Under the pieces are notes generated by a model that worked only from the letters and a program-made list of their open reading frames with translations, had not been told where the DNA came from and did no database searches. DNA of 58,787 nucleotides from Methylobacterium sp. UNC378MF (GTDB lineage Bacteria; Pseudomonadota; Alphaproteobacteria; Rhizobiales; Beijerinckiaceae): positions 1-58,787 of the forward strand of contig NZ_FMWU01000036.1 of the NCBI RefSeq assembly GCF_900103195.1. Reading direction: 5' to 3'. A program made the translations under genes and the position numbers. Below are positions 17,860 to 27,168 of the stretch, piece after piece; position 1 is the first letter of the stretch; each line of letters starts with the position of its first letter.

Positions 17860-18732
17860 TCAGCGGCGCTCCTCAGCCGACTGCTGGCGCACAACCTTGC
17901 GGCCAGTCCGCCTGAGGGCGAGCGCGAAGGCGTCGGCCAACGTCGCCTTCGAGATAACGTTCAGCTCCACGCCGAGATGGACCATGGTCTGCGCGATCTG
18001 CGGCCGGATGCCGGAGACGATGCAGTCGGCGCCCATCAGGCGGGCGGCCGCCACGGTCTTGAGCAGGTGCTGCGCCACCAGGGTGTCGACGGTCGGCACG
18101 CCGGTGATGTCGATGATGGCGATCTCGGCCTCTTCGTCGACGATGGCCTGGAGCAGGTTCTCCATCACCACACCGGTGCGGGCACTGTCGAGGGTGCCGA
18201 TGAGCGGCAGCGCCAGGATACCGTCCCAGAGGCGAACCACGGGCGTGGAGAGCTCGGCGATCTCCTGCCCCTGGCGCCCGATGACCTCTTCGCGGCTGGC
18301 TAGGAACACCTCCATCGTGAGCAGCCCGAGCCGGTCGAGTACCTTCCCCGCCGCCCATACGCCGGCGGCCAAGGCCGAGGCGTCCGCGGCCGACTTGCGC
18401 CGCAGCGCCTCGAAAATCGGCTCTTTGAGCGAGAAGACGAAGTTGGCGGTGTCGGTCGGCGTGAACCCCTGGATCGCCCGCGAGCGGGAGATATCGGCGA
18501 GATTTTCGCGCAGCGGGGTATAGCTTTCCGCGTCCGCGTCGACCCCACCGGACGAAAGTCCGTCCCGAAGCTGGCCGAACACGGCCTTGGCCTGGGTCTG
18601 GAGCTCGGCCTCTCGGATCCGACCGCTCTGCAGGGAGGTCCCTTTCCGGAGAGATATGTTCCAGGCTTCGAGGATGGCGGCCTCGTCTTCCGTGAGCGTC
18701 CTTTTCAGGACCTCGACGCCGTCCATTCGCAT
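17860..18732 (-). CDS. rsbR: RsbR-like stressosome sensor protein
   Basis: 290 residues. An all-helical N-terminal RsbRD-type sensor region (about 1-165) is followed by a C-terminal STAS domain. The STAS domain keeps both phosphorylatable threonine contexts, in VPTVDTLVAQHLL and GIRPQIAQTMVHLG. In known systems RsbR and RsbS form a large cytoplasmic shell that releases RsbT when RsbR is modified. It is the first gene of the operon, so the promoter should lie in 18733-19235. The nature of the signal sensed by the N-terminus is unknown. Confidence 0.9.
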   Translation of the reverse strand: MRMDGVEVLKRTLTEDEAAILEAWNISLRKGTSLQSGRIREAELQTQAKAVFGQLRDGLSSGGVDADAESYTPLRENLADISRSRAIQGFTPTDTANFVFSLKEPIFEALRRKSAADASALAAGVWAAGKVLDRLGLLTMEVFLASREEVIGRQGQEIAELSTPVVRLWDGILALPLIGTLDSARTGVVMENLLQAIVDEEAEIAIIDITGVPTVDTLVAQHLLKTVAAARLMGADCIVSGIRPQIAQTMVHLGVELNVISKATLADAFALALRRTGRKVVRQQSAEERR

Positions 18733-19235
18733 CAGGTTTTTCCCATCGTTATGATGCAGTCTCTATCCCGGTATTGAGCCTCTCGATAGGCGGCAACGCT
18801 ACAAAGGAGCTGACCGCGGCAAATTATTTCCCGCCTTCGGCTCTACTTCTTGTCTCGTTGATTTCGGAAACAGGGATCGCTGCATTGCCGCCGCGGACGC
18901 CTCACGTCCCCTGGGCGCGGGCCCCAGACCAAGATAACTTACACAAAAGTGAGGCCTGACTGATTATCAAAGTTTTTATCAATGCGGCGGCAGCGGCGAC
19001 GACAGGACAGCGCCAGCATATGAGAAGGCGTCTTCCTGGATCGACAGGGACTATCCAAATCGAAGCGGTTGCTTGTGGAGCAGCGCCTCTGCTTTCCCGT
19101 CCGACCTCCTCCGGAATTTACCAGCGGCTGACGCCAACTTCAGGCGATCAGATAACCCGAGGACGGGCGTCTCCAAGAGCTACTTCCGGTCGCGAAAGAC
19201 TCTCGCATCAGGTACGAAACGCTAGGTTTGAAAGA
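18733..19235. other. intergenic region upstream of stressosome operon
   Basis: No supported gene. The stretch has lower GC than the neighbours and should contain the rsbR promoter on the minus strand. I looked for an EcfG-type promoter (GGAAC-N16/17-CGTT) here and found none. Confidence 0.4.
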
Positions 19236-19646
19236 CTACGTTCTCAACTGTTTCGGGTGCCTCTCGTCCGGCAGTGTTTTGCGGACATGATGCCGGACGA
19301 TCTCGGCGCTGAACGGTTTGCCGATGAACGTCGCGCCCTCCGGCAGGTCGCCGGGCTCAGGCGAGGCCCGGCCCGAGGCGACCACGACCGCGATGTGTGG
19401 CCAGCGCTCGTTTGTCTGCCTTGCCAAGTCGAAGCCGTCAGCGGTCCCAGGCATGTGCACGTCGGTGAAGAGAAGCTGAACCGCGTCGTGATGCTGATCC
19501 AATATTCGCAGAGCCTGAACGACGTTCATCGCCTCCAGCACCTGGAACCCCGCATCCTCAAGGATACTGGTCGCCTCCATCAGGATCAGGGCGTCGTCAT
19601 CGGCGACGAGGGCGTGGGGCGCATCGCCCTTAAAATCATGGGTCAC
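19236..19646 (-). CDS. single-domain response regulator
   Basis: A receiver domain of about 136 residues with no output domain. It shows the acidic pocket in VADDDAL, acceptor Asp in FTDVHMPG, Ser in VVASGRA and Lys in FIGKPFS. I propose the GTG at 19646 because conserved sequence begins shortly after it; an ATG at 19706 would add 20 poorly conserved residues. Single receivers often act as phosphate shuttles. This one may serve one of the two hybrid kinases nearby (14170-16074 or 22744-24705), but there is no direct evidence. Confidence 0.85.
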   Translation of the reverse strand: MTHDFKGDAPHALVADDDALILMEATSILEDAGFQVLEAMNVVQALRILDQHHDAVQLLFTDVHMPGTADGFDLARQTNERWPHIAVVVASGRASPEPGDLPEGATFIGKPFSAEIVRHHVRKTLPDERHPKQLRT

Positions 19647-19809
19647 ACAGCTAAAGCCCACTCGGGAGCGGAAGGTTGCCTCCCGATGGAACCGGAATCT
19701 GGCCAAATCGACTGATTTTCAGGTCCAGTACGTGGCCGGATCCATGCTAGGCTGCCTCGGGGCAGCCTGAGTCCCCTGCACAGCCGGGCTGGACCGAAGG
19801 GATAGATCT

Positions 19810-20672
19810 TTGGTCGACCTGCGTATCCGCCACCAGACGACGTACCGCTATCGCCAGGCCGTCAATCTCGGACCGCACCGGCTGATAAAGCGGCCGCGGG
19901 AGAGCCGCGATCTGCGCCTGCTGTCGAATACCGTTACTCTGTCGCCTGACGCCACCGTCACCTGGGCCTACGACGTCGCCGGCAACGCCGTGGCGACGGT
20001 CACGTTCGGGGCCTCGACCGATCGCCTCGTCGTGGAGAGCGTATCTCGGGTCGAACTCTCGGCCGAGGCTTATCCCGTCTCGCCATCGCCGCCGGCGCCA
20101 TCGCGTTCCCGTTCCAGTACACCGATGACGGGTGGACGGACCTCGGCGCCCTGACGATCCCGCAAAATCCAGAGGAGGAGCCGAGACTGCGGGCTTGGGC
20201 GCAGGGGTTCGTGGCGTCCTGCCCGACCGACACCCTGTCGCTCCTCAAGGATCTGAACGCCGGGGTCGGTGGCACCATCGTCTACCAAGGTCGGGAAGAC
20301 GAGGGCACCCAGTTGCCGAGCCAGACCCTGTCCCTGGGGATGGGGTCGTGCCTGGACCTGGCGACGCTCTTCGTCGAGGCGGTGCGCAGCTTCGGCTTCG
20401 GAGCCCGGGTCGTGTCCGGCTACCTCCACGACCCGTCGCGAACGCTGCTCGGCTCCGCCGATGCGGGAGCCACGCATGCCTGGGCGGAGACCTTCCTGCC
20501 GGGTGCCGGGTGTATCACCTTCGATCCGACGAACCGCAGCGTCGGCGGCGCGAACCTGATCCCGGTCGCGGTCGCACGCGACGTTCGACAGGCCATGCCG
20601 CTGGTCGGAAGCTTCGCCGGGCCGCCGGACGCCTTTCTGGACATGTCCGTGAAGGTCAGCGTCGGCGGGTAG
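19810..20672 (+). pseudogene. transglutaminase-like protein, broken by one frameshift
   Basis: Two frames make one protein. From the TTG at 19810 the N-terminal bacterial transglutaminase-associated domain is read (RIRHQTTYRYRQAVNLGPHR). Near 20085-20105, in the repetitive TCGCCATCGCCGCCGGCGCC stretch, the match moves by one base into another frame, which continues IAFPFQYTDD... and then the transglutaminase core. That core has the catalytic Cys in GMGSCLDLATLF, His in ATHAWAE and the Asp in ITFDPTN. All active-site residues remain, so this may be a recent mutation or a sequencing error. Family members are thought to be cysteine proteases or transamidases. Confidence 0.8.
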
Positions 20673-20978
20673 GCTTGATGCAGCCAGAATCTGCCGCCTC
20701 AGGCAGCGGTCCGGCTGAGCCGGGTCCGGCATGGGGATCGACGTCGCAACGCTCCGGCGATCCAGAGGCCGGCACGCCGGACGAGGCGGCCATGCGTAGG
20801 GGAGACGGTTCGACCCGTCACAGCGCCCCGGTCCGGCGACGGCTCGGCTCGGCTCGTGCGGCGCCAAGTTCAGGGCTACCCGCGCGGGCGAACGACGCCG
20901 TCGGTGCAGGCTCGACCAGGGTCCCGCACATCGAGAGAAGCCCGCTGAGTCCGGGCGATCGCGACCGCACCCGTAAGG
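20673..20978. other. intergenic region, convergent genes
   Basis: This lies between the transglutaminase-like gene and the convergent DUF2252 gene. No gene, clear terminator or repeat was recognised; open frames here are antisense continuations. Confidence 0.35.
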
Positions 20979-22478
20979 TCAGAGATGCGGATCGTCGGCC
21001 GCTCGAAGCCTGCCCGCCGCGATGGCGTCCCGAAAGGTCCGATAATCCTCAGCGTTCCGTTCTCCGTAGGCCATGGCCCAGTCGGCCAGGGCTTCGCGCA
21101 GATCAGCACGGCCGTCATGACCGCAGTAACCTGCGATCGCTGCCGCATCCCCGGTTCGTGCGTGGGCCTTGGCGAGCAGCGCTCCGTACCCGTGCGAGAA
21201 GTACAGGAGTGATCGGCCTTTCATGCGCGCGACCGGGATCTCGCCCTTCATGTTCTTCATCTGCCGCACGTAGAACGGACGCCCTTCGATCTTCGTCCAT
21301 CCCAGCAGCGGATCGCCCACGGCCTGCAGGAGGCGCTGGCCGTAGATCACGCGCTCGCCTTCGTGATCGGCATAGGGCCTGGGCATGCCGCGCAGATAGG
21401 GCGCGTGCGCCGGCCGCACGGCTTCCTTCACTTGGAGGAAGAGGACGTCTCGATCGGAGTTGCCGCACAGCAGCGCGACGTAGGCCCGGGTCCCGACGCT
21501 GCCGACACCGACGACGCGGTGGGCCACGTCGACCACATGGTAGCGGCTGAGCATGAACCGCCGCTCGCGCGGCAGCGTCTCGGCGTAGCGCTCCAGACCG
21601 GTGGTCACAAGCTCGCGCGTGGCCTCATCGACGCGGACGAGGATCGGCGGCTCCTCGCGAAAGCGCCAGCCACCGTCCGTGCGACGCTCGCCCACTTGGT
21701 CGAGCAAGCTCGTGTTGTTCTTCCGCCGCGCCTTCTCGACAGCCCTGTGAACCACGGCCTGCGAGCGCGCGTCGATCTCGATGCCGGCGAAGGCGAGGTC
21801 CTCGGCGCGTGCCGCGCGCCGCCACACGTCGAGCGAGCCGCGCGGGGCGAGATCGTCCATCGTGTGCTGGTAACCCGCCGCTGCGCTCAGGACCGCCTGC
21901 CGCCGTTCCGACGCGGCGACGTCTGCATCCCGCGCGGCGACCTCGATGCTCGCGCAAAGCCGCTTCAGGTCCCACTCCCACGGCCCGACCGTCACCTCGT
22001 CGAAGTCGTTGAGGTCGAGCACCACATCGCCCTGGGGCGATCCAAACAGCCCGAAGTTCGAGATATGCGCGTCGCCGTTCATGACCACATCGATGGCGCC
22101 GCGCGGTCCCTGTGCCAGATCCCAGGCCATGACTTGCGCAGCACCGCGCAGAAAGGCGAACGGCGTGGAGGCCATGCGGGCGACCCGCAGCGGGATCAGG
22201 TGTGATTGCCGTCCCGCGTGCGCCGCTTCGATGAGGGTCACCGGGTCGGGACGATCGCGGGCGATGTTGAGGCTGGCATGGGCAGCGTGGGGCAGTTCGA
22301 GGCGCAGGACCTTGCCGGCCGCCCGGCGCTTCTCCCACGGCTCCACACCCGCGCGCAGGTTGATATGCGGGAAGTCTGCGAGGGGATCGAGGACCACCTC
22401 TTCGGCCGCTTCGATGGCCGCATCGTGCTCATCGGTCGCCGTCGATGGGGTATCCGTAGGCTGCGCTGACCGTTCCAT
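20979..22478 (-). CDS. DUF2252 family protein
   Basis: 499 residues from the ATG at 22478. It matches DUF2252, a family with a protein-kinase-like or aminoglycoside-phosphotransferase-like fold. Diagnostic blocks are NGDAHISNFGLFGSPQGD and LNDFDEVTVGPWEWDLKRL near residues 130-180, GVGSVGTRAYVAL, and KGRSLLYFSHGYGALLAKAHARTGD. The NGDAH and DFDE motifs resemble catalytic-loop and metal-binding residues, but activity is unproven. It is cytoplasmic and has no operon partner. Nine codons upstream of this ATG are also in frame, with a weaker start. Confidence 0.9.
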   Translation of the reverse strand: MERSAQPTDTPSTATDEHDAAIEAAEEVVLDPLADFPHINLRAGVEPWEKRRAAGKVLRLELPHAAHASLNIARDRPDPVTLIEAAHAGRQSHLIPLRVARMASTPFAFLRGAAQVMAWDLAQGPRGAIDVVMNGDAHISNFGLFGSPQGDVVLDLNDFDEVTVGPWEWDLKRLCASIEVAARDADVAASERRQAVLSAAAGYQHTMDDLAPRGSLDVWRRAARAEDLAFAGIEIDARSQAVVHRAVEKARRKNNTSLLDQVGERRTDGGWRFREEPPILVRVDEATRELVTTGLERYAETLPRERRFMLSRYHVVDVAHRVVGVGSVGTRAYVALLCGNSDRDVLFLQVKEAVRPAHAPYLRGMPRPYADHEGERVIYGQRLLQAVGDPLLGWTKIEGRPFYVRQMKNMKGEIPVARMKGRSLLYFSHGYGALLAKAHARTGDAAAIAGYCGHDGRADLREALADWAMAYGERNAEDYRTFRDAIAAGRLRAADDPHL

Positions 22479-22743
22479 CGACCTCGTCCGACTGCTCCAG
22501 ACCAAGCCAACGGTCCGGCCGCGGAATAAACCTCTCCGCTCAACGTGGACTTAATCGCGCACCCCCGCGGGCGGCGAGCTGCCGTGCGGAACCGGACATC
22601 AGTCGCACGCCCGGCTCGGTCATCCAGGCTGCCCAAGCACGATATCCGCAGCCCGCGTTCCGCGACGGCCTTCGGCGCGTCCCGGGGCGGGTCGCAGGAT
22701 CCACTCGCTTTGCAAAGCATCCGGCACGTGACACTCACGTCCC

Positions 22744-24705
22744 ATGAGCAGCTTGCACAACCTGATCGGGACGGTCGCCCGCCGGCGTCACTCGCCGGTC
22801 ACCGACTACGGCGTCACGCTGCTGTTTGTCGGCGCCATGACGTTCGTTCGATCGCTCGCCCCGGCCTACGTCGCGCCGTTCCTGTTGTACATCCCGGTTC
22901 TCCTGCTCGCGAGCCTAGCTTTTGGCTGGGGTCCAGGGACGCTGGCATTATCGTTGTCCACCCTGATCGCCGTGTGGTTCTACGCGCAGGACGGGATACT
23001 GGACGGCGTCGACGCTGCCTTGCTGTGTCAGTATGCAGTGGTCGGCGCGACCATCGTCTGCATCTGCCACACCCTGCGCCGGTCCGTCGCGCAGAACGAA
23101 GCTACGCTGGGGCGGCTCCACACTGCAAACCACATCCTCGTCGACAGAGAGGCGGCGTTGACCACCGCCAAGGCGACGGCGGAGGCCGCCAAGGAAGCGG
23201 CCGAGCAGGCCAACACAGCGAAGAGTGATTTTCTGGCCAACATGAGCCATGAACTCCGCACTCCGCTCTCCGCCATCATCGGCTATAGCGAAATGATGGG
23301 CGAGGAGATCTCCGACGGCTGCGCAGCGTCGGACCTTGTGGCCGACATCGGCAAGGTCGAGCGCAATGCCCGTCACCTGCTCGGCCTGATCAACGACGTG
23401 CTGGACCTCTCCAAAGTCGAGAGCGGCAAGATGGAGGTCTACGCCGAGGATTTTGCGGTGGAGGACATGCTGCGCGACGTCGCGAGTTCGGTCGCGACAC
23501 TGGTCGGCAAGAGGGGCAACACGCTGGAACTGGAACTCGCGCTCGGCCTGGGCCGGATGCATTCCGATCTGACGAAGACGCGCCAGGTGCTCTTCAACTT
23601 CCTGAGCAATGCCGCGAAGTTCACGGAAAACGGGACCATCACGCTCGCCGCCTCGCGCATGACGGACCTCTCGGGCATCGACCGGATCTCGTTCTCCGTC
23701 ACCGACGCTGGGATCGGTATGACGGCCGAGCAGGTCTCGCGCCTGTTTCAGCGTTTCGAGCAGGCCGATGCCTCCACGACACGCAACTTCGGGGGGACCG
23801 GGCTCGGCCTGTCGCTCACGCGGTCCTTCGCCGACATGCTGGAAGGGACGGTCACGGTCTCCAGCACCCCTGGCCAGGGAAGTACGTTCACGTTCACCGT
23901 GCCGGCAACCTTCGTTCCAGCCGTCGACGAGCGAGCCTCGAACGATCCGGACGTCATCGTTGACGACGAGGTGGATGGCGATGTCATCCTGGTCATCGAC
24001 GACGATCCGGACCAGCTCGCGCTCACGACGCGGTTCCTCCATCGCGAGGGCTTCCGGGTCCAGACAGCCACGAACGGCAGGAGCGGCCTTGACCTAGCCC
24101 GAAGGCTGCGGCCGCGCGCCATCGTGCTGGACGTGATGATGCCGGGTGTGGACGGATGGTCGGTGCTGAGCCAGATCAAAGCGGACGCGATGCTTGCGTC
24201 GACACCAGTCGTGATGGTGACGTCCGTCGACCAACGCAATCTCGCGGCGTCGCTCGGCGCCTCGGACTACATGCTCAAGCCGGTCGACTGGTCCCGGTTT
24301 GGCAAGATCGTGAATCAGTTCAGGCTGTCGGGGACGGACCGGCGCGGCACCGTGCTGCTGGTCGAAGATGAGGCCGTGACCCGCATGGCCATGCGCTCCA
24401 CCCTCGAGGAGGACGGATGGTCGGTCGTGGAAGCCTCGAACGGTGAAGAAGGCCTGCTGCACGTGGCAGTCACCAAGCCGGACGTGGTCATCGTGGACTT
24501 GAACATGCCCATCATGGACGGTTTCGGCTTCCTGGAGGGCGTGCGAGCCGTACCCGGCTGCTCGGACATCCCGGTGATCGTATTGACGGGTCGGGAATTC
24601 TCGGCGAACGACCGGAGCAAGCTTCGCGGCGCGAGCCAGATCCTCAATCGTGGCGACCTCGCGTCGGCGAGTCTGGCCGAAAGGCTGAGAGGTCTGACCG
24701 CCTGA
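22744..24705 (+). CDS. membrane hybrid histidine kinase with two receivers
   Basis: 653 residues. Four predicted membrane helices (about 22-112) resemble a DUF4118-type sensor. A coiled linker rich in Ala/Lys follows, then HisKA with His169 in ANMSHELRTPLSAI and the ATPase boxes (FLSNAAKF, DAGIGM, GGTGLGLSLT). Receiver 1 (from about 414) has acceptor Asp463 in VLDVMMPGVDG and Lys in MLKPVD. Receiver 2 (from about 536) has Asp585 in VDLNMPIMDG, but its usual lysine appears as Arg in ILNRGD. That substitution may alter phosphorylation control in receiver 2. No adjacent DNA-binding partner is present. Confidence 0.92.
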   Translation: MSSLHNLIGTVARRRHSPVTDYGVTLLFVGAMTFVRSLAPAYVAPFLLYIPVLLLASLAFGWGPGTLALSLSTLIAVWFYAQDGILDGVDAALLCQYAVVGATIVCICHTLRRSVAQNEATLGRLHTANHILVDREAALTTAKATAEAAKEAAEQANTAKSDFLANMSHELRTPLSAIIGYSEMMGEEISDGCAASDLVADIGKVERNARHLLGLINDVLDLSKVESGKMEVYAEDFAVEDMLRDVASSVATLVGKRGNTLELELALGLGRMHSDLTKTRQVLFNFLSNAAKFTENGTITLAASRMTDLSGIDRISFSVTDAGIGMTAEQVSRLFQRFEQADASTTRNFGGTGLGLSLTRSFADMLEGTVTVSSTPGQGSTFTFTVPATFVPAVDERASNDPDVIVDDEVDGDVILVIDDDPDQLALTTRFLHREGFRVQTATNGRSGLDLARRLRPRAIVLDVMMPGVDGWSVLSQIKADAMLASTPVVMVTSVDQRNLAASLGASDYMLKPVDWSRFGKIVNQFRLSGTDRRGTVLLVEDEAVTRMAMRSTLEEDGWSVVEASNGEEGLLHVAVTKPDVVIVDLNMPIMDGFGFLEGVRAVPGCSDIPVIVLTGREFSANDRSKLRGASQILNRGDLASASLAERLRGLTA

Positions 24706-24808
24706 AAAGGGTGAAGGTGCCGCAGCAGCATCGGCATCGAGCCTAACCCGTAGTCTAATCTGAGGCCATCAGTTCGGAAGCCCGAATGACTGGGCCGCGT
24801 CGTAGGCC

Positions 24809-24962
24809 CTGTGCCCGCTTTTCTGACTCGTTTGCTCCAAAGCGGAATGACGGCTTTCGGCCAGCATCTGCCACCACGACGCGCCCTTCTGAACGTCCAA
24901 GACGGGTGGGTTTCTGCCTGTCCGCTTCGGGACGGCGAAAGCATGGAAGCAGACATCGCCGC
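24809..24962 (+). repeat. dispersed repeat, family 1, copy B, with inverted partner
   Basis: It contains AAGCGGAATGACGGCTTTCG followed by GCCAGCATCTGCC, then GACGGGTGGGTTTCTGCCTG. The same core occurs reversed at about 25027-25055 (CTCCTGGCCGAAAGCCGTCA), so the copies form a long imperfect inverted repeat spanning 24849-25055. The copy lies 104 bp after the hybrid kinase stop codon. No gene is recognised in 24706-25351. Confidence 0.6.
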
Positions 24963-25135
24963 GGGAACCGCTCGACCCATTGCAGAAGGCCGGAAGGTCC
25001 GCTTCCAGGCAGTCCGGTGGGCTGACTTTGGCAGCTCCTGGCCGAAAGCCGTCAGTCTGCTTACTGGCAAGAGATGGCTCAAACCAGACATTCCCGTTTG
25101 CGCCAACGTTTTACCGACGCTTGAAAAGCCGACAG

Positions 25136-25218
25136 GTTTTCCCGACAGAACGGAGGCGGTTTTGAAACGTGCCAACCGGCGCAGAGGTTCTGTCGGGAAA
25201 ACGATCATTTTCCCGACA
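25136..25218. repeat. TTTTCCCGACA repeat cluster with 16-bp inverted pair
   Basis: GTTTTCCCGACAGAAC (25136-25151) is perfectly inverted at 25187-25202, separated by 35 bp. A further direct copy of TTTTCCCGACA lies at 25208-25218. The core is thus present three times within 83 bp. It could be a transposon-end remnant, an operator or a recombination site. No neighbouring gene explains it. Confidence 0.55.
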
Positions 25219-25351
25219 CCCATACTGACAGGACTTACATCATATTTGTCACAGCAGTGCAGGCGCGGGGCCTGCGAGGCGCCCACCGATTTCGGCGGGG
25301 CGTGTCGCAAACCTGGATACGGAGCGCAGAAGGGCGACTACCGTCCCGCTT

Positions 25352-25530
25352 TCATGCTTTGTTCGCCGCGGGGAGTCCGAAGCAGGTGGCGAGCATCTGG
25401 TTCTGCTCGCGTACGGTCCACGCGCCGGCAAAGCCGAAGCCCTTGCGCAGCCACAGCATGGCCTCGAAGCCGCAGATCGTGCGCCGCGCCGTATGGAACG
25501 AGCGGAAGCCGCCCACCCGCGGCCTCATAT
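25352..25530 (-). mobile_element. IS6-family transposase C-terminal remnant
   Basis: About 58 codons read GGFRSFHTARRTICGFEAML, then WLRKGFGFAGAWTVREQN, the C-terminal end of IS6-family transposases, ending at a TGA at 25352-25354. The catalytic N-terminal portion is absent here. A matching N-terminal portion on the same strand lies at 31560-32093. Confidence 0.75.
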
Positions 25531-25896
25531 GACGATAGAAGCCCGCCCTGGTGTTCCAGGTGCGGGTTTGATGCGACTGCGCCGACGAGGCCGCACCGCG
25601 AGACCGTACATCCGGGTCTCGGTGCTGCTCTTCCGACGCTCAGCCCCCAGCCGATCGCTGACAGCTATCTCGACCATCATGGTTAACGGATCGTTGCCGC
25701 CAGTCGACTGCCCCGCGGTGTTGTCGGCCCCGCCGCCCGATCTGATCACGGGTCGGCAGGGTTTGGCTGTCGCTGCACCGGTCGGCGTCGACGTTGTAGG
25801 AGATCTCCTGCCGCTCGGCGAGATCGTGCATCCAATCGTGCGTCGGGGAAGTTAATCCGGAGGACCCAGCAATTCTTGGTCCGCGAGGACCCTGCA
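25531..25896. other. gene-free stretch beside IS6 remnant
   Basis: Nothing recognisable beyond the IS6 fragment. Open frames on both strands lack family features, and this may be degraded mobile-element DNA. Confidence 0.3.
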
Positions 25897-26142
25897 ATGC
25901 CAGCTCAGCTTGAAATTTCACCGGAAGACGTTCAGAAATTTTCTACGCTTGCACGGGCTATGATTGATAGGAGGCTTGCTCAAATCCCTAAGAGCTCCAG
26001 ACCGGAATTTTGGTCCATCATCGCGAATGTCTATGGCCGAGGTCTTACAAGAGAGGCGGTGTCTGCCGACCTACTCCAAGTGCTACCGGATGTAGCGGAC
26101 GCTACCGAGGGGCCCAACGGCGCCGGGCTGACCGGCCGCTGA
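25897..26142 (+). CDS. small hypothetical protein
   Basis: 81 residues from the ATG at 25897. The sequence is soluble, with a plausible helical core (EDVQKFSTLARAMIDRRLAQ) and base composition unlike the higher-GC core genes. No signal peptide or known motif. It converges with the next gene, with a 6-bp gap. Confidence 0.5.
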   Translation: MPAQLEISPEDVQKFSTLARAMIDRRLAQIPKSSRPEFWSIIANVYGRGLTREAVSADLLQVLPDVADATEGPNGAGLTGR

Positions 26143-26148
26143 AGGGTA

Positions 26149-26352
26149 TTAGCTTCCGATCTGGCCTACGACTCGTTCGATCTTGTCTAGGGCGGCCTTG
26201 ATCGTTTCGGACTGCTCCTGCAGATCCTCGATCTTTACGTGACCAGGTTTTTCCTTCGTCCACCAAATGCCGTTGTCGATCACCTCTAACAAGCGGCCCA
26301 GACGGGCATGCTCGTGCTTGAGTGACGCGATGAAGTCAGTACTGTTTTTCAC
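26149..26352 (-). CDS. small helical hypothetical protein, GTG start
   Basis: 67 residues. The GTG at 26352 is preceded by a near-perfect AGGAGGG at the right distance, which decides the start and supports a real gene. The protein is hydrophilic and predicted largely helical (SLKHEHARLGRLLEVIDNGI ... IKAALDKIERVV), possibly a small coiled-coil dimer. No family recognised. Confidence 0.65.
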   Translation of the reverse strand: MKNSTDFIASLKHEHARLGRLLEVIDNGIWWTKEKPGHVKIEDLQEQSETIKAALDKIERVVGQIGS

Positions 26353-26557
26353 TGAAATCCCTCCTCTTGACCATCTTTATACAGCATTGAGGGGTAAGAG
26401 CGAGGCGCGGGGCTCGGTGCCGCTTCCACGGCGAGGACCGAGGACACGACGTGGCCCGAGGCACAGGATGCCGGAGCACCGTTAGGCGGCCCTCAACGGC
26501 GATCCTCGGCCGTGTCACGGATCAGAATATCTGGGCATCTCCGAGTAGCGATGCGGC

Positions 26558-26815
26558 TCAACTCAGGGCATTTGGATGAGGAGTTGATGTTCCTGAGAAC
26601 CCCCTCGCATTGAACCGACACCCCCCGTGTCCCTTGCGATGCATCAAACCCAGACGACTCCTCCCGGTGTAGGTGCCGAAGACGTAGACCGGCCCATGAC
26701 AGGCGCTGCAGCGCTTGGGCTCAGAGCGATGTTGGTTGTGCGCCTGGGCGATGGTGAGCGTCTGCCACTCGCTCGCGACCCGAATTTGGCACGTCAAAGG
26801 CTGAGCTGGTTTCAT
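26558..26815 (-). CDS. small putative zinc-ribbon protein
   Basis: About 85 residues from the ATG at 26815 (a GTG at 26818 is also possible). A Cys/His pattern RCSACHGPV ... LMHRKGHGGC suggests one zinc-binding site built from two CxxC cysteines, histidines and a final cysteine. The N-terminal part (WQTLTIAQAHNQH) resembles small alphaproteobacterial proteins of unknown role. The function is not known. Confidence 0.55.
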   Translation of the reverse strand: MKPAQPLTCQIRVASEWQTLTIAQAHNQHRSEPKRCSACHGPVYVFGTYTGRSRLGLMHRKGHGGCRFNARGFSGTSTPHPNALS

Positions 26816-26945
26816 CACTGGACCGTTTCATACAAAGCTGTCTGGACTGAGGCGGACGGGTCGTTCCCGCCGGCTCTGCGCGATTTGGAGCGAAGCCGCT
26901 CAGTTGCCCCTCACGGACGGCACGGCGGCTCCCCAGATGAGAGAT

Positions 26946-27146
26946 ATGATCACCTTCAAGCCGAACCCTCACAAGCTACGGGTCACGCCATCCTCGAAAG
27001 AGCCGGGCCGGTTCGATTGGTCGATCACGCGGGACGATATGGTCGTGCGCCAGTCGGTTCGCTCTTTCGGCTCTGACGGAGCGTCAGAGGCGAACGGCGA
27101 CGTGGCCTTCCGGGAGATCACCGCTCAGTGGCAGAGGGCTCGCTGA
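26946..27146 (+). CDS. small hypothetical protein
   Basis: 66 residues from the ATG at 26946. It is a charged, soluble sequence (VTPSSKEPGRFDWSITRDDM) with a beta-rich look and no signal peptide. Third-position GC is consistent with coding. No family recognised. Confidence 0.5.
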   Translation: MITFKPNPHKLRVTPSSKEPGRFDWSITRDDMVVRQSVRSFGSDGASEANGDVAFREITAQWQRAR

Positions 27147-27168
27147 GCCCTGCCATCGAGCCGCACGT

